Source: Heliocidaris tuberculata
Lineage: Eukaryota; Echinodermata; Echinoidea; Camarodonta; Echinometridae
Assembly: GCA_025618425.1 (NCBI GenBank)
Contig: CM046836.1
Location: 16,890,135 to 16,954,134 of the forward strand
DNA length: 64,000 nucleotides
Direction: 5' to 3'
Shown: positions 34,942 through 45,286 of the stretch, in pieces
Position numbering within the stretch: position 1 is the stretch's first letter
Layout: each line of letters begins with the position of its first letter
Position numbers and translations under genes: made by a program
The notes under the pieces: model-generated
What the model saw: the letters and a program-made list of their open reading frames with translations, nothing else
The model's database searches: none
What the model was told of the DNA's origin: nothing

Positions 34942-35057
34942 CTGATTTGAGCGAGAGGATCGATCTGTGAACAGAGGGTACCGATGAGTTTAGCCAATCC
35001 AAGCTGTAGATCATACAACCATGGTAGAGATACATCTGGCTTGCCTTTGGCTACCAC
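34942..35057 (-). pseudogene. ZZEF1: ZZEF1-like exon after the CUB-like domain
   Basis: Reads VVAKGKPDVSLPWLYDLQLG, then LAKLIGTLCSQIDPLAQI, in phase with the previous exon. It matches ZZEF1 (LPDV...W..DLQL...L.G.L.SQ). Acceptor GTTTGCTAG, donor TCAG|GTAAAC. Confidence 0.8.
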
Positions 35058-35570
35058 CTAGCAAACATAATATAGAAAAAGAAGTAGGTAAATATGCAAA
35101 TTACATCCAAAAAATAGAATTAGGATTGCTTGAAGTTCAAATTAATTTTTTTTAAATTCATTTCTCCACATTTGACTATAATTCTTATAGTATGCAAGAA
35201 GGAGTGTACAACTTTGAAATCAATGAAATTAATGATCAAATTCTAGTTCTTCAAGCAAATGAAAAAATAGTTATTGCAATTCAGACAACAGATGAGGTTA
35301 ATCTACTGAGTTTTGACAGCTTGAAGTCTCATTCAGATTCAAACTTTCACAATATGTTCCCTGTAGTTAAAAGCATTAACAGATGATAGTACTTAATTCC
35401 AAACATATGTAATATTAAACTAAGCATTCATTTCTAGAGCGATTTGGAAATAGGTAAATTAGCCATCGGGGGAGAGTGCGATCCTTCAATCTGATTCAGT
35501 AACAGATATGCAACTACACATGTACTGTATATACATACACATGTATCTAATTGAACTTACATCGAAGCTA

Positions 35571-35730
35571 TATCCCCAGAAGTTGTTGCTGCTGTCTGAA
35601 TGGAAGAGGAACTGGAGGCTTTGACCACTGTTGAAGGTGACGTTGGTCGGCCATTCGTCTGTGCCAACTTTCTGATCATAGCGTACGTGTCTTCACTCCT
35701 TTGGAGTCAGTAAACTCTAGATAGTCATAT
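35571..35730 (-). pseudogene. ZZEF1: ZZEF1-like CUB-like exon with 4-nt insertion
   Basis: Reads YDYLEFTDSKGVKTR, then a frame break at a CGTACG duplication, then YDQKVGTDEWPTNVTFNSGQ and SLQFLFHSDSSNNFWGYSFD. Removing four bases would restore the expected KTRYD. FHSDSS.N.WGY.F is the CUB-like signature. Acceptor CTTGTTATAG, donor GAT|GTAAGT. Confidence 0.88.
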
Positions 35731-36149
35731 CTATAACAAGACAGATAAATTCAATAACATGAATTACCCTAAATTAAAATAGAGGAGTATACATTATTAC
35801 AAACAGCAGAGAGAAAACTACAATAAATAGCAAAGAAACTAGTATTTTAAGACAAAGAATACAAGGCCATGTGCATGTGCAAAAAATCAAAATCAATCAA
35901 TCAACTGATAATCACGGACATATTAATGCACAATCAGAAATAGGGGTATACATGTGCGAATTACATGAGATCGGTATTACACTAAGGTAGTAGGAAGTTG
36001 AAGAACTGTAAAAAACTGTATACACTGTACATGAACCTTAACAGCAGAACTTTTTAAAGCCCAATATCATTTAAGTAGAAATCTGTGAGATTACATGTTA
36101 CTTTTATTGTATGCACTAGCATTAAAAAATATAAAGACATATGTACTAC

Positions 36150-36267
36150 CTTCTCTCGGTTTCACATTTGGGGTAAAAGGTCACTTCAAAGAGGTCAGCA
36201 CCAGGGCAAGTGAAGATCTGTGTGACGTGCTGATCCCCATCCCCCCCCCCCCCCCTCCTTGATGAGC
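36150..36267 (-). pseudogene. ZZEF1: ZZEF1-like CUB-like exon with poly-G run
   Basis: Reads QHVTQIFTCPGADLFEVTFY, then PKCETERR; ZZEF1 has the same PGA..FEV.F...CETE.R core, entry to the CUB-like domain. A 15-G run (minus strand) lies upstream at 36241-36255 and disturbs the frame from the candidate acceptor. Donor GAAG|GTAGTA. Confidence 0.75.
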
Positions 36268-36322
36268 CTAGTAGAAATCTTTGAAGCGCATTTAAAAAAA
36301 TCTACACAATTGATATTCTTAC

Positions 36323-36444
36323 CAACTGTCTGAATGCAGTGGGGATGAAGGTGTGAATGAGGTCATTGGGTCTGTTGTTAACACCCTTCTGGCTTTGAAG
36401 CAGGCAGAGAGCATTCCGAGCCCAGGAACACTGCATCCCACAAT
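36323..36444 (-). pseudogene. ZZEF1: ZZEF1-like exon next to a tandem duplication
   Basis: Reads (Y)CGMQCSWARNALCLLQSQKG, then NRPNDLIHTFIPTAFRQL, in phase with the previous exon (D|Y). It matches ZZEF1 (YVGQFL.SMRAIL ... MAARQL). Its 5' part and acceptor lie in a 148-bp segment that is tandemly duplicated upstream on the minus strand. Confidence 0.75.
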
Positions 36445-36697
36445 CTATCCAAAGTCAAAACATATTTCACAAGTTTATTCATCAATTATCAAAATCATCA
36501 AATCAAAGATGAACTGCCATGCTAGTGAAAATACTGATGAATTGAAAGCAGGCAGAGAGCATTCCAAGCCCAGGAACATTGCATCCCACAATCTATATAC
36601 AAAGTCAAAACATATTTCACAAGTTTATTCATCAATTATCAAAATCATCAAATCAAAGATGAACTGACATGCTAGTGAAAATACTGATGAATTGAAA
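36400..36697. repeat. 148-bp tandem duplication
   Basis: GCAGGCAGAGAGCATTCC...GATGAATTGAAA occurs at 36400-36547 and again at 36548-36697 with few differences (CGAG/CAAG, AACACTG/AACATTG, TATCC/TATATAC). The first copy includes the 5' end and acceptor of a ZZEF1-like exon. Confidence 0.92.
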
Positions 36698-37066
36698 TAT
36701 ACCTGGCATAAAATAAAATATAAAACAATCAACAAATATAAATGTATGAATTTTAAAACAGGCATGGATGATTTGCTTTGTGCACTTAATAATAAGAGGC
36801 AGCAGTGTTCAACACGCGAATGAAAATCCAAATTACTCATTACACTAACTAACTAAACCAACTTTCTTCACATTTAGACCTGAAGTCAATTCAGTCTGCT
36901 TTCACGGCAAAGACCATCCAAAGACCTATTTTCACTAATTCTCAGTCTCAAGTGACTCCCCCAGACCTAAATTTAGTAACTTTCCTAATGCCGGTGAAAG
37001 CTTCTTTTTTTTTTCCCTCACTGAAACTTGGTCTCTCATGACACCCTTGACATAAATTTAGTAACA

Positions 37067-37350
37067 TTAACCCTTTCAGGGCTAAACTAATCACATTTTG
37101 TTCTTCAAATTGGCAACAATAATATTTTTCTTTTAGTTCTACATGCTTCTAATTAGGAGTAATGTCTTTGGAAATAATATACATGGGTTGGAATTTTGTC
37201 CAAAAGTTTTTAAAATTGCCAATTTTTATGAAAAACAAAGATTTTGAACCTCTCAATGTGTTGGCAATTTAAGGATTTTAAAGCTTATTCTCGATTTTTA
37301 AATTCCTGGCATAAAATACAAAATGTGTTCAATTGTCTTGAAAGGGTTAA
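37067..37350. mobile_element. TTAACCCTTTCA-type MITE (284 bp)
   Basis: Left TTAACCCTTTCAGGGCTAAA and right ...CTTGAAAGGGTTAA form short TIRs with TTAA ends. Non-coding. Confidence 0.65.
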
Positions 37351-37393
37351 GTTTATGAATAACAGCCAAATTTGTTTTTTCACCAATACTCAC

Positions 37394-37631
37394 AGTCCCT
37401 GATGACTTCCCCTGCTGTCTTCTTCAGTTTGGTGTCTCCCTTGGAGTCAGCGAGACAGTGCTTGGCCCAGCCTAGCAGGCTGGTCTGTAGGGCACATAGC
37501 AGGCTACAGACATGGGAAGGGCCTGATGGGGGTGAGCCTTCCTCCCCATCCTCGATCAGTTCAGCAAACTCTTTGTAGGAGGCAGAGAGGAAGGTGTCGA
37601 ACACCATGAGGACAGAACCTTGATTGAATTC
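37394..37631 (-). pseudogene. ZZEF1: ZZEF1-like helical-region exon, open
   Basis: Reads EFNQGSVLMVFDTFLSASYK, EFAELIEDGEEGS, then HVCSLLCALQTSLLGWAKHC and a Lys/Asp-rich end VIRD. It matches ZZEF1 (SVLF.L.WS.QGSLL.W). Acceptor TTTCCTTAG, donor GACT|GTGAGT. The entry phase does not fit the micro-exon, so an exon is probably lost between them. Confidence 0.8.
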
Positions 37632-37882
37632 CTAAGGAAAGAAATGTGTATTGAATCCCAGTTATGGTATCAAGCTCCATAATAGGTATCATGAATAACT
37701 TTAAATTAACCTTGAACTCTAATACTCTATTTCAAGAATCAAATAGGTAACACAAGTTGCATAATACAAGGGATGTGCTATTCCAATAAACATTCATTTA
37801 GAAACATAACTTATTGACACGTCCACTGAATTTAAATTAATGATGAAGAAATACCCAGTAACTAGAAAGTATAAATCCTTAC

Positions 37883-37903
37883 CAGGGAAGAACACAGCAG
37901 CAC
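37883..37903 (-). pseudogene. ZZEF1: 21-nt ZZEF1-like micro-exon
   Basis: Between acceptor TTTCATAG and donor CCTG|GTAAGG lie 21 nt that complete ..ILDG|AAVFFP. This continues the previous exon in phase and matches ZZEF1 NGAA(I/V)FFP. The 8.7-kb TTAA-bounded unit sits in the intron upstream. Confidence 0.6.
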
Positions 37904-38037
37904 CTATGAAACGGAATGATGCACAAAATGTATTTGATCATTGATTATTAACTCTTATCCTGCCATACACACATTTTTAATCCTCCAGCAACGTTTAAAC
38001 GCATTCCTAGAAACTAATCAATCAAGCTCTAATCCTC

Positions 38038-38633
38038 TTAAAGGGCAATCCAACCTTGGTAGTAAGATGATTTGTGTGAAAGAGGAAAAATAAGAAAAAC
38101 AGGATGGTGAAAGTTTGAAAGAAATCGGACAAGGACTAAGAAAGTTATGGATGTTTGAAAAATGAGATCACTACATCTATGCGAATCTCAAATTGGCAAT
38201 TTGTTGAGTCAATTGTGACATTTCTGTGGACTCACAACTCTCCCATTTGTCGTACACAAAAATATCACTAATTTGCGGTTTTCTTCGAGGCGCTTTTACC
38301 CTCGGGGCAGTACTCAAAATATATTGGAGATACCATAGTGTTATAGGTCCTCATGAACGAAAAAATCCTAATGAGAAATGCATTTTGGAAAAAAGTGACA
38401 TTTTAGTCATTTTGTGTGTTAGAGCGAATAGGGGAGTTGTCCACAGATACATCACAGTGACATTACCTATTCGGCCAATTTGAAATTCCCATATGCATAG
38501 TGATTACAACTTTCAAAAATTCATAACTTTCTTATTGCTTGTCCGATCTCGTTGAAACTTTCACCAAACTGCTTCTCTGATTTTTCCTCTTTCTTTCAGA
38601 GCAACTTGCTATTAAGGTTGGATTTCCCTTTAA
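38038..38633. mobile_element. Complete TTAA-ended MITE (596 bp)
   Basis: Begins TTAAAGGGCAATCCAACCTT and ends AAGGTTGGATTTCCCTTTAA. The arms extend inward with AGAAAGTTATG.AT and AAATTGGC segments. Same family as the truncated copy at 15006. The ORF inside is incidental. Confidence 0.88.
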
Positions 38634-39136
38634 TCCTTACTAATCCTTCTAATCGTTATGGTTGGTGCTGATTGAGCATTGTGTCAAGTGTAAGAGAGAA
38701 TTTGCAGTACTTAAGTTTGACCAAACTGATGTGAGATAATACAATCATTTACAAGGATGAATCAATTGTCAAGAAAAAAATCCGGCACTCAGGCAGCACT
38801 GTGGATGCCACATTAAAGGGCGAGTCTATTAAAATTACATTTCATGATGATATCAAAATATTGTGTCAATATTGCTAGAAATCGCACAAACTTTTTATTA
38901 AAAAGATCTGTGCACTTCTCTAAGCTTCGTTGAAATTGCCTAAATCGCACGTTTATCAGGTAGTCTGTCACGCCCCTCGAAAAAGTAGGGACCAGTCACG
39001 TGCCTTGTCAGGTGACCTATGACGAACCAACGGGAACATCCTAGCTAGCAGACGACGATTGTCTGTGTACTATCCAGTGTAGAGAATTTTGTGTTTTTGT
39101 TTGGGAACTTTGGATAGGATTGCATATCTCAAGAAA

Positions 39137-39532
39137 ATGCAGAGGAGATGTGTTGTTGCTAGGTGCAGCAAAGGCACCAACGATGGTGTCAGTCTGCACA
39201 CATTTCCCAAAGATGATGCAACTCGAAAAATTTGGATTTTGAGGATTAAGTTGACTTGAGCTCGAGCTGAGCCTGAGCCGAGCTCAGTGGGATGGCCCTT
39301 CCGCTCATTGTTTGCAGTGACCACTTCAGGGAGGAGGACTTCGATAGTCAGGGGCTGTATATCCAGCTAGGATTTGCGCCCAAGAAGAAGATGCTGCGGC
39401 CGACAGCTATCCCTGTCATCAGGCTGGGAACTGCGGGATGTGGAACTGGAAGCCAAACTCAGGGAGCTGAAAAACAGAGTCGGTACGTCTGCAGTTCTGA
39501 AGCTGGATCTGGAGTCACTGGAGAAAAAGAGG
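39137..39532 (+). pseudogene. THAP-finger gene, exon 1 (frame-broken)
   Basis: The first frame reads MQRRCVVARCSKGTNDGVSL, HTFPKDDATRKIWILRIKLT, then TGA. A second frame gives IVCSDHFREEDFDSQGLYIQ and LGFAPKKKMLRPTAIPVI. A third gives WELRDVELEAKLRELKNRVG, ending LDLESLEKKR at the donor AGG|GTAGGT. Together they make a THAP finger (C-x4-C ... FP ... W ... C-x2-H) followed by a basic patch and a coiled-coil-like segment. THAP fingers bind DNA. Two frame breaks and a stop suggest decay unless short introns were missed. Confidence 0.75.
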
Positions 39533-40083
39533 GTAGGTCTACCGTACCGTACCGTATGTAGACTAATAGACTACTCACCTAGAATGGCCTAACTGTTTAC
39601 CTTAACGTTAGCTATTGATCCTACTGCTGACAAGTGCCAGAGCTACAGCAGAGGCAGAGAAACTCTATCCAACTAGACCCTACATTTACAATGTACATGA
39701 TGTAGCCCCGACCGCATATTGCAGCTATTTCGAGGAAAGGAAATCTAGATGATAGAGCTACACATGTTTTGTAACTAAATATTGGCTTAAAATGAGTAAC
39801 TCCTGAAAAAAAGTGAGGGTGTATTTGCACGAAGCACAAGCCACCCCCCATTATTAAGTTACAAGGTTTGTGTGTGTGTGTGTTTGTGTGTGGGGGGGGG
39901 GGGGAGACATACCCCATCCAGAAATTACATTCATGCTGTATGTATAATACCTGTATGTTTCTGTTCAAATATTAACTCAAGAATGGGTTAATGGATAAAC
40001 ATTACACCACATTGTCCGCGTATATTCTCTGAAAAAAGAGATGATTACAGCTTTTGATCGTAATTTTATATTTTTTAATTTAG

Positions 40084-40221
40084 CTGTTGGAAGAAGTGCT
40101 CTGTCATGAAAAGGAGGAACAGATTGATCCTGACCTTAAGCCAGAATCTCCTCAGCTGACTGATGTGCCACACCCACAGTGTAGTTGGTTGGATGATTCA
40201 GAAGAACCTACAACATCACAG
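40084..40221 (+). CDS. THAP gene, exon 2 (acidic)
   Basis: After acceptor TTTTTAATTTAG the frame reads LLEEVLCHEKEEQIDPDLKP, then a Pro-rich part and SWLDDSEEPTTSQ, ending at CAG|GTAAGC; 46 codons, open. It joins exon 1's last frame in phase (EKKR|LLEEVL). Acidic linker; no domain recognised. Confidence 0.6.
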
Positions 40222-40779
40222 GTAAGCGTCATTTCATGTCTTTTATCTTGACCTTGAAACTTAGAAGTTAAAACACCCCCATAATTGTCAACACATTAGA
40301 ATGTAACATATTGCTCTGTCTGGTAGAATGATGCTTCGATTGCATTTTCGGGGACTCACTTGGACCTCTCACTGCCATTATGAGAGATGTGATTTTAATT
40401 CCAAGAAACATTTAGGGTCTAAAACATGCAACTTTGAAACTGGTAACATTGTGTAACATAGCAAAAACGTTGACCAAAACTCTTAATGTGGATTAAAATA
40501 AGCCATTTAAAGATGGATGTTATTTTCATATTCTATCGAATGGAACTTAAATCTTATTGGTTGCTAATTTGACCCACCCCAAGCAACCTGTTCAAATATA
40601 TTTTTTGGTTGTGGACTACCAGGTCAGTGCATGTGTTGTGCTTTTTGCCATTTTATGGTATATTGTAAATGAATTTGGTGTCAAAATTTGCGCGAGGCTT
40701 GAAAGAAAAAAGTCATGAAACATTGCGGCAAAATCTTTTCGCGATTTGGACTTATTGCGCGAAGCGTTGAGGGAAGGCC

Positions 40780-40866
40780 TCCCAGGCCCCCCCCCCCCCC
40801 CCCCGGCCTAGTTAGGGTTAAAAGGTCTAGATTTACCAATATAACAATTGGGGGGGGGGGGGGGTC
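40780..40866 (+). repeat. Paired poly-C and poly-G runs
   Basis: About 16 C around 40789-40804 and about 14 G around 40850-40863, 45 bp apart, able to pair into a hairpin or form quadruplex on either strand. Confidence 0.9.
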
Positions 40867-41192
40867 AGGGGATGTTAGTCAAGAGGGAATACATGTAGGT
40901 CTTATGCCTGTACCACTGTGTCAGGAGTTGTAGAAGGCAGGCAGTCAGTAGTCCATACCGAAGCTCATTCCATGACCAGTGGCTACGTCAGCATTCTAAG
41001 TCAAGTCTTTGCATTGAGGAGGGCAAAGTCTAATTTTGATACAAATTGGCAAATTATTGTTGATGTCATTATTAAGCTGGTGGTGTCTGTTCCTGACACT
41101 TCAGTTATTTTGTTGTTATAAATTAGTGCAAGCATCTTACTTCCATCTATGTTGTATGTGTTTTTCTTTCTTTCTGTTCAATTTTTCTACAG

Positions 41193-41350
41193 CATATGTT
41201 GATGATCACCTTTCTGCTGTTGTGGAGTATGATGATAGAACTCCTGCACCCCGCCAGCCTTCTTCACCTCCACTTGTGAGTGCCTTTGAGTATCCTCCAA
41301 GGGAGGAAGTTATTGAGCTTCATAGGAGCCGATTTGCTTCTGGCAAGTGA
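41193..41350 (+). CDS. THAP gene, candidate terminal exon
   Basis: After TTTTTCTACAG a frame reads YVDDHLSAVVEYDDRTPAPR, then QPSSPPLVSAFEYPPREEV, IELHRSRFASGK and a stop. Protein-like composition, no known domain. Its frame does not match the exit phase of exon 2, so an exon is missing or the frame is broken. Confidence 0.5.
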
Positions 41351-41412
41351 TCTGATGTATTCCAGCATCCTGGCAATCGAGATTTGAAGTTCATATTCAA
41401 TACAACATTATA

Positions 41413-41584
41413 CAGTTAGCTCTGCCCAAGTCAACCTTCCATAAGTCGAATAATCGCCTAAGTCGAAGCAATTATTCAGACCAGATTATGCAAAACGTGT
41501 GTTATTTCCCTCCTCTAAGTCAAATATCGCTTAAGTCAAACAAATTTCTGTGGTCCCAAGAGCTTCGACTTAGGCAGTTTCCTG
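41413..41584. mobile_element. TA-flanked MITE, same family as 23154
   Basis: CAGTTAGCTCTGCCCAAGTC on the left and ...CTTAGGCAGTTTCCTG on the right, TA on both sides, AAGTCGA-rich interior. More diverged than the copy in the LINE. Confidence 0.8.
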
Positions 41585-41969
41585 TACTTTGCAGATTCTT
41601 TTGGTGCAATATGATGTTTTAGATCATAAACTTATCCCAAGTTTTAGTTCTGTGTTTTCAGTAGTATATTTCTCTGCAGTAAAGAGTATTTTTCTGTCAG
41701 TAAAGGAAAAATGTCACAACGCTTTGGATTTTATATTACTTGTAGAATGTCTCATGAAATTTACATGTAATAAACAGTATGTATGTGGAAAAGATAAGTT
41801 ACTCTTCCTGAGTAATTTGATGTCAAATTTGGATATCATTCATGCATGCATGACCTACTATCTGTCATTGTTCCAATGGAGGTAAATCCCATTTTGTGCT
41901 GATTTTTATGTTAAGGAGAGAACACACGGGTGGGGTTTGCAATCTGTCATTCATGAAAGTATACTACCC

Positions 41970-42400
41970 CTCCCCTCCCTCCCCCCCCCCCCCCCATCCA
42001 TCTTTCCCTCTCTCCCAGCATGGACCTACATGAACTAGAGATCTCTAGTAGGTCCATGCTCCCAGTGACTCTTTCTCTTTTGCTCTCCCATCTATACACA
42101 CATAAACACACCCACCTATGCACCCACTCACACACCCTCCCCCATACAACACACATGCCCGGCCCACAAATACTTTCAAACAGACAGGCATCCTTGAAAC
42201 ACTCCAATGAACATGCAAATTGCATCCAGATGTACAAATGCACACAAATCTCACATGGTCATTTTTCTTCTATCCAAACCTATGATATATTTGCCTGATG
42301 TATGTCTGATGTTGGTGTGTGTATGTGCATGTTTGTGTGTGATATGAATGAGTGTACTGAGGGTGGGTGTCAGTGTGTCTGTGTGTTTGTGCATTTTCAT
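41970..42400. repeat. Low-complexity C-run, hairpin and CA/TG-rich tract
   Basis: Poly-C at about 41983-41996, a hairpin AGCATGGACCTAC...GTAGGTCCATGCT at 42018-42060, then CACACA/TGTGTG-rich sequence to 42400. No gene. Confidence 0.7.
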
Positions 42401-43052
42401 GTGTCTGTATAAAGCCAATCCATTGTACTTTTTTATAAGCTTGATAATTTCATACAACTGCAAGGCTATGTATAGACAACAGAAAATAATACAGAATAAC
42501 ACCTTTTTTCATTTTTTAGTTCATAAAATATAACTGGTGCTGTTATTTACTCAAAGGAATGTTTGACAAATGAATACTATTTCACTGTAGAACTGGGGGC
42601 CATATTCATAAATCACCACTAAGCCAGTTATGTTCTTATTTAATGAGTTTGTAACGAGACTTGGTACTGTTTTATGAATAGAGGCCCTGAAGCTATTGCC
42701 AAGGAAAACCATAATATCATAATTGTGTTAGAATTTTTTTTCAGACCATAAATGACAACATTGACATTCCAACTGTAAATTCTACACAAATAAAATAAAA
42801 TAAAATAGCTTAAGTTGTATGTTTGTGAAACTGTCTTTTCCCAACTGCTAAAACTTTCGGCCTACATTACAAAAAAGAGAGAGCATTGTGAGATTAAGAA
42901 TCGAGAGAAGAGTGCATTTGACATACAGTTGAACCTCGTTATAAGGAGGTCCTTGGGACCAGAGATATTACCCCTTTATATCGAAACCTTGTTATATCAG
43001 GACTGAAAAACAATAGAATAGAAATAAATAGAGAATGTGAGAAAATCACAAC

Positions 43053-43124
43053 GCCCCAGACTGGGATTTGAACCCGGGACCCTGGCTTGTAAGACCAGTG
43101 CTCTACCAACTGAGCTATCCGGAC
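43053..43124 (-). tRNA. tRNA-like sequence (tRNA-Lys-type body, degenerate)
   Basis: TCCGGATAGCTCAGTTGGTA, GAGCACTGGT, loop CTTACAA, GCCAG, GGGTTCAAATCCC. The D arm, anticodon arm and T arm fold, with A box TAGCTCAGTTGG and B box GGTTCAAATCC. The body resembles tRNA-Lys but the loop reads TAC. Acceptor pairing is imperfect, so it is more likely a SINE head or pseudo-tRNA. Confidence 0.6.
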
Positions 43125-43204
43125 TCCTGTCGAGGCAATGTAACATTCTCACATTAGCTCATGAGAATGTTACGTTGTGAGAATGTTACATTGCCTCAAC
43201 GGGA

Positions 43205-43276
43205 GCCCGGATAGCTCAGTTGGTAGAGCACTGGTCATGCAAGCCAGGGTCCCGAGTTCAAATCCCGGTCGGGGTG
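43205..43276 (+). tRNA. tRNA-like sequence, inverted partner
   Basis: GCCCGGATAGCTCAGTTGGT, GAGCACTGGT, loop CATGCAA, GCCAG, GAGTTCAAATCCC. Position 33 is A instead of the near-invariant T and acceptor pairing is partial, arguing against a functional tRNA. It mirrors the copy at 43053-43124. Confidence 0.6.
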
Positions 43277-44278
43277 TTGTGATTTTCTCACATTCTCTTT
43301 TTCTATGATTATTTTCAATCCTACCAATTATGATTATTATAGAATACAAAGAGTTGGGACCAGAAAAAAATCACTTTGTTATAGAGTAGTACCGAAGTGA
43401 TGATGTCATGGTCTTTTGTTCTAGCATAGCGATGGTTCCAAACAAGAAATCCTTGCGCCAGGCATTAATCAGTGGGCTGAAGCCAGGGAATTGTCTTGTT
43501 ACCAACCATTGTCATCTCAGATACTCAGGCTACTTGAAACTGTTTAGAACCAGTTTCCATAGGGATGAATCGCTGCGATGTCACACTTCGCTACTCTATA
43601 ACTAGTGTTTGTCACATCAGTGCTCTTAATATTGAGGTTCCACTGTTAACGTAGTTATCAATAAATTGCAACAAATTATGATCATTTGTAGTGAGAGGCT
43701 GAAAAACAAGTCCAATCCTAACCACTAAACCACAGTAACCTTCCTCTACTAATATGTAATAAAGTACCTGCATGAAATTCATGAAACCATTCAAATGGGC
43801 ATCATGGATAGGATATCCACTACATAAACTGATGAAATTCATTATTCTACAATAATACCCAGTATTTCTAGAACACCTACACTGGAACACTTTTCTATAA
43901 ATGTCTCTTACCAAAATACAATACAACATTATTATTCTAGTCATTAGGTACAGTAAAAACTTGCCTAGTAATTTTGATAACCTTAACTCACATGGGAATA
44001 AAAAAGCTGATCAGCCAATACAGCAATTTAGGAACTCCAGACTGAGGTACCCATCACTCCTCGGTTAAAAGAAGCTATGCGGATAAAATGCCTTGCTCAC
44101 AAGCACTGGACATAGCAGGAATCAAACCCACAACACCTGGATTAAGATGAGCCAAATCGACTACACCAGCTTCTCCACAATGACCATAAATTTGAAAATA
44201 ATTGCTGAAGTGATTGCAACGTGACAAGTTGTCACATTCTGTAGCCAATACTAGTGCTTCGCTAAAGTCCTACTACAG

Positions 44279-44429
44279 CTATGCAAAATGAAAACCTGTA
44301 TGTGTTTCTGAAGGAAAAGTTTCTTGGATTTTCCTCACAGCACAAGATGGCAATGGGACTCTTACATTCCGGCCCAAAAATTTCCAACACCATCTTACCA
44401 GTTGCCGGTATGCAACATGTCTCGATCGC
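44279..44429 (-). CDS. P2X7 C-terminal-like protein, last exon
   Basis: After TTTCAATTTCAG the frame reads (R)RSRHVAYRQLVRWCWKFLG, RNVRVPLPSCAVRKIQETFP, then THTGFHFA and TAG. AYRQ.V.W..G.LG...R..LPSC.V..IR..FP....YTGF is the end of the P2X7 ballast-type cytoplasmic domain found in P2X7 receptors and in many invertebrate P2X7-like proteins without the channel. Joins exon 2 in phase. Confidence 0.88.
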
Positions 44430-44699
44430 CTGAAATTGAAACAAAAATGAAAAGAAATGGAATGCAAATGAGTAAAATTTTATAATTTATTATATGACAT
44501 AAGTGTTAATCCAGATGGCTATTAAACCAAGATTGAGGGATGGATTGAAATGTCAGCAGATGGTTAAAAAAGGAACACTATCCCTTATTTTTCTTGTGAA
44601 AAAATTCCCAATTATTATGAAGTGCAATCATGAATTGGCTATTACATGTATTACATAAAATGATCAGAAACAGAAATGTGAACTGCCCAACTGAAATTT

Positions 44700-44858
44700 C
44701 AAGGATTAAATCCTACCAGGTACCCAATTAACACTTCGGTGGAGAGTGGCAATGGATTAAAGCACTGTCAAAGGACCATAGTGCTGGGCTGAGATTCAAA
44801 CCCTCAACCCTTGGATTGAGAGTCAAGTGAATGAACCACTATACCACAACACCCCAAC
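44700..44858 (-). repeat. tRNA-derived SINE
   Basis: Read on the minus strand: GTGTTGTGGTATAGTGGTTC (A box), GGGTTTGAATCTCAGCCC (B box), then the body CACTCTCCACCGAAGTGTTA with ATTGGGTACCTGG, a tail common in marine invertebrate SINEs. Similar fragments lie at about 44055-44165, 54040-54180 and 61815-61890. Confidence 0.75.
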
Positions 44859-45127
44859 ATATGTTCTCAAATTGGCAAAACATGACCCAAGATGTTTAGA
44901 AAATTTTCATGAGAACAGGACTAAAATTAAACAAAGTGAATGGGACCCATGGGGTATGGCATTCATTATTTTGGGTACAATGCTATAATGGCAGTATAAA
45001 ATACTACAGAAAATTGTCAGGGAAACATAAAATGGGTAATTTCCATGGCAACATTTGGAAAATAAAATTGGGAAAATATGATAAACAAACTCACTCATTA
45101 TTTGTGGCATCTGTTCGGGCATCTTCT

Positions 45128-45129
45128 CC

Positions 45130-45162
<33 letters not shown>

Positions 45163-45245
45163 TATTTATATAGCGCATTTTCCATATATATATATATATG
45201 TTCAAATGCGCTTTACAATGTTATTGACGAAATAAGTGAGTTTTG
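45128..45245 (-). repeat. LINE/SINE 3' tail with (ATT)n
   Basis: Minus strand: CATTGTAAAGCGCATTTGAA, a TA run, GCGCTATATAAATACATT and an ATT-repeat tail. GCGCTATATAAA.. plus (ATT)n is also the 3' end of the LINE at 55.7-59.6 kb, so this is a related 3' fragment. Confidence 0.8.
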
Positions 45246-45286
45246 AGAAGCTTTTTGAAGACATCCAGAGATACTGTTGGGCATAC

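Larger units (their letters stand above)
43031..43300. repeat. 270-bp palindrome of two head-to-head tRNA-derived units
   Basis: GAGAATGTGAGAAAATCACA at the left is inverted at the right (TGTGATTTTCTCACATTCTC). Each arm contains a tRNA-like sequence, and the centre GTAACATTCTCACA...TGTGAGAATGTTAC is itself inverted. Confidence 0.88.
42926..43645. mobile_element. Pogo-like MITE carrying a tRNA-derived palindrome
   Basis: The left CAGTTGAACCTCGTTATAAG and the right (inverted) CAGTGGAACCTCAATATTAA are pogo/Tigger-type termini, followed by GGTCCTTGGGACCAGA-type subterminal sequence. A head-to-head tRNA-like pair is inserted at 43031-43300. A partial relative (CAGTCGAACCTCATTATAAC) is at 45880-45990. 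Confidence 0.65.

Noticed and set aside
43053..43276. Two functional tRNA genes
   Set aside because: Imperfect acceptor and T stems, A at position 33 in one copy, non-matching anticodons, and a palindromic MITE context point to tRNA-derived repeats.
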